A DNA stretch of 64,000 bases from JAAYEA01 sp012689325 (lineage in GTDB: Bacteria; Chloroflexota; Anaerolineae; JAAYEA01): positions 1 to 64,000 of the forward strand of contig DAITVZ010000017.1 of the NCBI GenBank assembly GCA_036841525.1. The letters are read 5' to 3'. The notes beneath the pieces were generated by a model. That model saw nothing but the letters and a program-made list of their open reading frames with translations, did no database searches and was not told where the DNA came from. The translations under genes were made by a program, and so were the position numbers. Positions 59,909 through 64,000 of this stretch are shown here, piece after piece (position 1 is the stretch's first letter; the number at the start of each line of letters is the position of its first letter).

Positions 59909-61597
59909 CTATTCGGGATAGTACTCGGCGATGTTGTCCGCGTTGATGAAAACGTGGTCGATATAGACGGCTGGCGGGACCCGCTCCCCGCGCAAAAGGC
60001 GCAGGGCGATATCCACCAGCTTGGCGCCATAGCGCTCCGGCCAATAGGCGGTCGCGCCAACGAGCCGCGACCCGGGCCGCCGCAGCTCTTCCCGCACGCT
60101 CCGGTCCGCCCCCTGGCCCAGCAGGATCACGTCGGATTCCCGGCCGGCCTGGCGCGCGGCGTTCAGCGCGCCGATGGTTGCCCGGTCGTTGAACGAGATG
60201 ACGGCCAGCCGGCGGGCGCCGGGCAGGCCCTCCAGCACGGCGGCCATCTGCTTTTCCGTGACCTCGCTCAGGTGGCCGCTATCCAGATAGATGACCTTGT
60301 CGGCAGGGATTTCGCCGGCGACCTCGCGCAGGCCGTCCAACTGGCCCTGGATGCGGGCGGCGGGCAGCGGCCCGGCCCGCGGCTCCTGCAACACCACCAG
60401 ACGGTCCAGCTCGCCATGCCAGTGCTGCTGCAGCCACTTGCCCAACGCCACGCCGGCCATTTTCCCCGCGCGATAGTTGTCCACGCCGAAAAAGGTCGCG
60501 CCCAGCATGGGGATATCCACGGCGATCACCGGGATATCGGCCTGCTGGAACTTGTTGGCGATGATGGCGCCGACCTTTTCGTCGATCTGGTACTCGATGG
60601 CCAGGTCCACCCCTTCCTCGATCAGGCGGTCGGCCACCGAGATGGCCACCTCGCCGCTGAGCTGGTTATCGGCAAAGATGAGGTCGATATCCCCGGCCTT
60701 CTGGGCCGCGGCCTCCAGCCCGCGCCGCACCTCCAGGGCGAAGGCGCTGGTCTCTTCGCTGATGTTGGCAAAGCCGATCTTGTAGTGCGTTTTGGCCCGG
60801 TCCAGCGGCGTGTATGAGGAGACGGTCTCCTCGCCGCAGACGGTAAAGGCCACCCCCGCGGCGCGGAGCTCCTCGACAAAGGCGGGCGCCAGGTCGCCAT
60901 CGGTCAGGATGTGCGCCACCCGGCTGATCGGAACAAAGGAGGCCAGGTCGCGCCGCCCGAACTTGGACGAGTCGATGAGCGCCACCACCCGCTCGGCCGC
61001 GCGGATCATGCTCTCCCCCAGCTCGGCTTCCTTGATATCAGCCTGCATGAGGCCCTCTTGCACGGTAAAGCCGCTGCACGAGATAAAGGCGGTGCGCGCG
61101 TGCAATTGCGCCAGGTTTTGCTTGGCCAGGTGGCCGCGCACGCTGGCCCCCGTGGGCGAAAGCTCGCCGCCGATGAGGATGGTGGTGTGCGAGGGGTCCT
61201 TGGCCAGCGCCGCCGCCATCTCCAGGCTGGTGGTGATCACCGTCAGGTTGCGGATCCGCATCAGGTAGGGGAGCATGTGAAAGACCGTGGTGCTCGCATC
61301 CACCAGCACCACCTCGCCCTCCTGGATCATGTCCGCGGCCCAGCGCGCGATGCGGTCCTTGGCCGAGGCATTCACCTGGGCCCGCGCCGCAAAGGTGGGG
61401 CTGTGCGCCCGATAGTCCTCGGGGAGCACGGCCCCGCCGCGGACGCGCGTCAGCGCCCCTTCCTCCTCCAGCGCTTCCAGGTCGTGGCGGATGGTGACCC
61501 GGGAGACCGCCAGCCGGCCGGCCAGCTCGTTGACTTGCACCGAGCCTTGCCTTTGCAGCAACTTGAGGATCTGTTGGCGGCGCTCAAACGCAGTCAA
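59909..61597 (-). CDS. DeoR-type regulator fused to a periplasmic-binding-protein domain
   Basis: The 562-residue protein has a DeoR helix-turn-helix (residues about 4-58, 'ERRQQILKLL ... VNELAGRLAVSRVTIRHDLE'). A DeoRC sugar-phosphate sensor follows (about 75-235, 'VLVDASTTVFHML', 'TVITTSLEMA'). A type 1 periplasmic-binding-like domain comes last (about 270-560, 'IGFANISEETSAFALEVRRG', 'VDIPMLGATFFGVDNYRAG'), as in LacI and ribose-binding proteins. It has no signal peptide, so the sugar-binding domain is cytoplasmic. It likely controls the glycosidase and uptake genes. It starts 25 bases after the glycosidase stop. Confidence 0.9.
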   Translation of the reverse strand: MTAFERRQQILKLLQRQGSVQVNELAGRLAVSRVTIRHDLEALEEEGALTRVRGGAVLPEDYRAHSPTFAARAQVNASAKDRIARWAADMIQEGEVVLVDASTTVFHMLPYLMRIRNLTVITTSLEMAAALAKDPSHTTILIGGELSPTGASVRGHLAKQNLAQLHARTAFISCSGFTVQEGLMQADIKEAELGESMIRAAERVVALIDSSKFGRRDLASFVPISRVAHILTDGDLAPAFVEELRAAGVAFTVCGEETVSSYTPLDRAKTHYKIGFANISEETSAFALEVRRGLEAAAQKAGDIDLIFADNQLSGEVAISVADRLIEEGVDLAIEYQIDEKVGAIIANKFQQADIPVIAVDIPMLGATFFGVDNYRAGKMAGVALGKWLQQHWHGELDRLVVLQEPRAGPLPAARIQGQLDGLREVAGEIPADKVIYLDSGHLSEVTEKQMAAVLEGLPGARRLAVISFNDRATIGALNAARQAGRESDVILLGQGADRSVREELRRPGSRLVGATAYWPERYGAKLVDIALRLLRGERVPPAVYIDHVFINADNIAEYYPE

Positions 61598-61622
61598 GAA
61601 AGATCGCCTCCCTCATTCGGTA

Positions 61623-64000
61623 TCAGGCCCGGTACTCGATCATCAGGGGCCGCTTGGGCCCGTAGGCGAGGACGAAATAATCGTCGGTCCATTCCACGCC
61701 CGGCTCGCCGCGCCGGCTGTACCAGTCCTTGCCCGACTCGTAGCGCCCCGAATAGTGCGGGTTGCCCCATACGTCGTCGCGCTCGCCATCCAGCCGGTGG
61801 TGCGGGCCCAAGAGGTTGCGCAGCGAGGTGATCAGCTCCACCGCGATCTCGTTCTCCCCCGGCCGCGCCAGGGCGGTGATGTCGATCTCGTAGGGCGGCC
61901 AGAGGATGGCCCCGGCCTCTTGCCCGTTGACGCGCACCTGGGCCAGCGGCAGGTCGAGGTTGGGCAGGGCCAGCACGATCCGCTCCCCGGCGGCGGGCGC
62001 CGCCAGATGGGCGGTGGTCGCCAGGGTGATCCGCCCGGCAAAGAAGGGATAGCCCGCGGCCACCAGGTCGCCATGGGTGCGGCCATCCTCCCGCGCCAGC
62101 ACGAAATTCGGGGCGAAGCGGACGCAGCGTGGCCGCCAGGCGCGCAGCGAGGGGGTGCCATTCACGGAAAAGTCTCCGATGAGATAGATGGATTCGAGCT
62201 CGACGCCGGTGTGGGTCTGGAAGAGGCTGCCCAGGCTGAAGGCGGCCTTGGCGACCGGCTGGAACTCGCGGGTCAGCTCGATGGTGTTGGCCCCGACCTG
62301 CGCCAGGGGGGTGATCTCCACCGGCAGGAAGGATCGGTCGACATAATAGGGCAGCCCGGCGTAGGCCACCGCTTGCCCGTTGACCTCGATCTTCCAATCA
62401 GCCGCGTCCTCGATCACCACCTGGAGGTTGGCCGGCTTGTGCGAGACCTGGAAGCGGAAACGGAGCGAGAGCGGGCCGCGGTAGCCCTCGTCGTCCAGAA
62501 TCTCCTGGACCGCGATCACCGGGAGCTCGGCGCTCCACTCGCCCTGACCCCGGCGATACCGGCAGGTATCCAGGGTGAGCGCGTTGGGATCGCCGCGCCG
62601 GACCGTGTAGGGCCCCGGCAGGGTCACGCTGCGGGTCACGCGGGGGGCGGCGGGCTCAAGCTGGATCGGCGCCTCGTTCTCTTGCAGCACCAGCAGGTGC
62701 GCCCCTACGGGCGGGAAGGTCAGCTCGGCCACGATCTGGTCGCCGACCTGCCGTTGCGGGATCGCCGCCACCTCGCTGGTCTCCAGGTCCCAGCGCTCCA
62801 AGCGCCCCGCGCCGCAGATGCGCACCTGCGCCTGGAGCGTCTCTTCCTGCTCGGCGGTGTCCAGCCCCTCCACGCGGGTGGTGTTGGCCAGGAACAGGAT
62901 GCGCTGGCCGGGCAGCCGGCGCTCGTGGACCCAGATATTGGCGGGCTTGGCCGCGGCGAAGGAGACCTCCACGCTGGCGGGGACCAGCAGGTCCAGCGCC
63001 CGGCGCAGCGCCTCGGGGCTGTTTTCCACGGGCAGCGCCCGCTGGTTCAGCGCCTGGATGGCGGGGTCGGCTCGGCCGTCGATGCGCGCGGGCAGCTCGC
63101 CCACCGACAGCACTGTGCCGCCGGCATCGATGAAGGCGTTCAGCAGGTCCACGGTGGAGCGGCGCAGCGTCAGCGTCGCCGGCAGGATCGCCACGCGATA
63201 GGACATCTGGCCCAGCGCCAGTTGTCCGTCGGCCACCCGGCCGTGCAGCGCCAGCAGGTGCTCGTCGGCGTACTCGAAGCCGCGCTGGATATCCAGCAGA
63301 TGCTCGCTCAAGGTTTGCAGGCTATCGTTCATCTCTTCCAGCTCGGGCTGGCCCACCATCCGCTTGGGGCGGCGGCCCAGCACCCGCTCGGCCGGCGGCT
63401 CTTTGTAGGTCGGGTCGAAGCGGCAAAAGGCCGACTCGATGGGGTGGATGATTAGCGCGTCGGCCTGGAACTGGCCCTGCCGCAGCGCATAGGAGAGACG
63501 GGTGAAATAGTCGGCGATGCGGCGGTTCTCCGGCCACCAGGGCTGCTGATAGGAGAGGTGCGGGGCATAGATGCGCTTGCGCACCCCGCGCATGGAATAG
63601 AAGGAGCCGTGGTAGCAGCGGTAGGTGATGCCCAGCGCGGCCAGCCAGTGGGCCAGCATCTTGCGCTCCTCAAAGCTGATCCGCTGCGAGCTGACGCCGT
63701 ACATCTCGGCCAAGATCTGGTCGCGACCCAGTTGGTGGGCGGCGCTGGAGCATTGCTTGGGGGTAAAGATGAACTTGTGCCAGTTGGGCCAGCTCAGGCT
63801 GAGGGTGAGGTGGTCGATGCCGGGCAACTGCATATGCTCGTAGCAGCGCATCGCCGCGCCGGTCCAGGAGATCTGGGCGTGCAGCGAGTCCTCGCCCATG
63901 GCGTGCCCGCCGAACTTGACGCCGTGGGCCGCGCACCACTGGCCGATCTCGGCGAAATAGGCGTCCATGAACATGTCGGTGACGGTGCGCCAATAGTGGT
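61623..64000 (-). CDS. GH106-like glycoside hydrolase, 5' part missing
   Basis: The frame runs off the right window edge with no start; at least 791 residues are seen. The catalytic part ends in a TIM-barrel-like region with 'KFGGHAMGEDSLHAQISWTG' and 'YVSSQRISFEERKMLAHWLAALG'-type segments. A glutamine amidotransferase-like middle domain ('RVAILPATLTL') and a C-terminal galactose-binding-like beta domain (about residues 560-780) follow. This order resembles GH106 alpha-L-rhamnosidases. The family call is tentative; other GH2-like families share the C-terminal part. It leads a minus-strand operon with the fusion regulator. Confidence 0.7.
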   Translation of the reverse strand, partial: HYWRTVTDMFMDAYFAEIGQWCAAHGVKFGGHAMGEDSLHAQISWTGAAMRCYEHMQLPGIDHLTLSLSWPNWHKFIFTPKQCSSAAHQLGRDQILAEMYGVSSQRISFEERKMLAHWLAALGITYRCYHGSFYSMRGVRKRIYAPHLSYQQPWWPENRRIADYFTRLSYALRQGQFQADALIIHPIESAFCRFDPTYKEPPAERVLGRRPKRMVGQPELEEMNDSLQTLSEHLLDIQRGFEYADEHLLALHGRVADGQLALGQMSYRVAILPATLTLRRSTVDLLNAFIDAGGTVLSVGELPARIDGRADPAIQALNQRALPVENSPEALRRALDLLVPASVEVSFAAAKPANIWVHERRLPGQRILFLANTTRVEGLDTAEQEETLQAQVRICGAGRLERWDLETSEVAAIPQRQVGDQIVAELTFPPVGAHLLVLQENEAPIQLEPAAPRVTRSVTLPGPYTVRRGDPNALTLDTCRYRRGQGEWSAELPVIAVQEILDDEGYRGPLSLRFRFQVSHKPANLQVVIEDAADWKIEVNGQAVAYAGLPYYVDRSFLPVEITPLAQVGANTIELTREFQPVAKAAFSLGSLFQTHTGVELESIYLIGDFSVNGTPSLRAWRPRCVRFAPNFVLAREDGRTHGDLVAAGYPFFAGRITLATTAHLAAPAAGERIVLALPNLDLPLAQVRVNGQEAGAILWPPYEIDITALARPGENEIAVELITSLRNLLGPHHRLDGERDDVWGNPHYSGRYESGKDWYSRRGEPGVEWTDDYFVLAYGPKRPLMIEYRA

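Overview
The window is GC-rich bacterial chromosome, densely coded on both strands. A Chloroflexota (Anaerolineae/Caldilineae-like) member fits best. This is an inference from a LysM lipoprotein with a Thr/Pro-rich linker, Tat-exported lipoprotein binding proteins with long 'VEK' stalk repeats, a canonical leucine T-box leader, and sigma70-type promoters. No rRNA, phage, IS element or CRISPR array was seen. A 100-N assembly gap lies at 39568-39667.

Layout: (1) 43-1543, a small prodomain-like protein and a subtilisin-family protease. (2) 6928-1521 (minus), a surface polysaccharide block: phosphatase-superfamily enzyme, Wzx-like flippase, GT4 glycosyltransferase, polyprenyl-phosphate sugar transferase. 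(3) 7003-29222, mostly housekeeping and stress genes: LysM lipoprotein, thioredoxin-like protein/endonuclease IV/cupin operon, Lon, heparinase-like protein, Mfd, Pth, nitroreductase, lipid kinase, ComEC, beta-propeller protein, GNAT, flavodoxin and an MBL hydrolase. (4) 29317-33550, the most unusual segment: a consensus promoter, tRNA-Ala(CGC), a leucine T-box leader (CUC specifier) with a complete tRNA-Ala(GGC) gene between its sensor and antiterminator/terminator domains, then a methyltransferase and leuS. (5) 33600-43073, RidA, ribosomal protein S1, ClpC, RadA, the gap with a 17-bp tandem repeat, a PIN-TRAM protein, CysS and an RlmB-like methyltransferase. (6) 43179-64000, two converging carbohydrate-use cassettes. 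Each has a SBP_5 binding protein and two permeases with no ATPase gene. The plus cassette adds a TIM-barrel isomerase and a Gfo/Idh dehydrogenase. The minus cassette adds a Cys-type sulfatase, a small membrane protein and an arabinose/fucose-isomerase-family enzyme. Upstream on the minus strand lie a GH106-like glycosidase (cut by the window edge), a DeoR-periplasmic-binding-protein fusion regulator, an Fe-S protein and a U32-like protein.

The genes of region 6 together suggest that a (possibly sulfated, deoxysugar- or pentose-containing) glycan is cut, imported as oligosaccharides, desulfated, and fed through isomerase and dehydrogenase steps. The transporter ATPases must come from elsewhere. 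The substrate is inferred from gene context only.

Start codons were chosen from Shine-Dalgarno spacing. Several genes use GTG (mfd, comEC, heparinase, sulfatase, GNAT) or TTG (lon, lipid kinase, isomerase).
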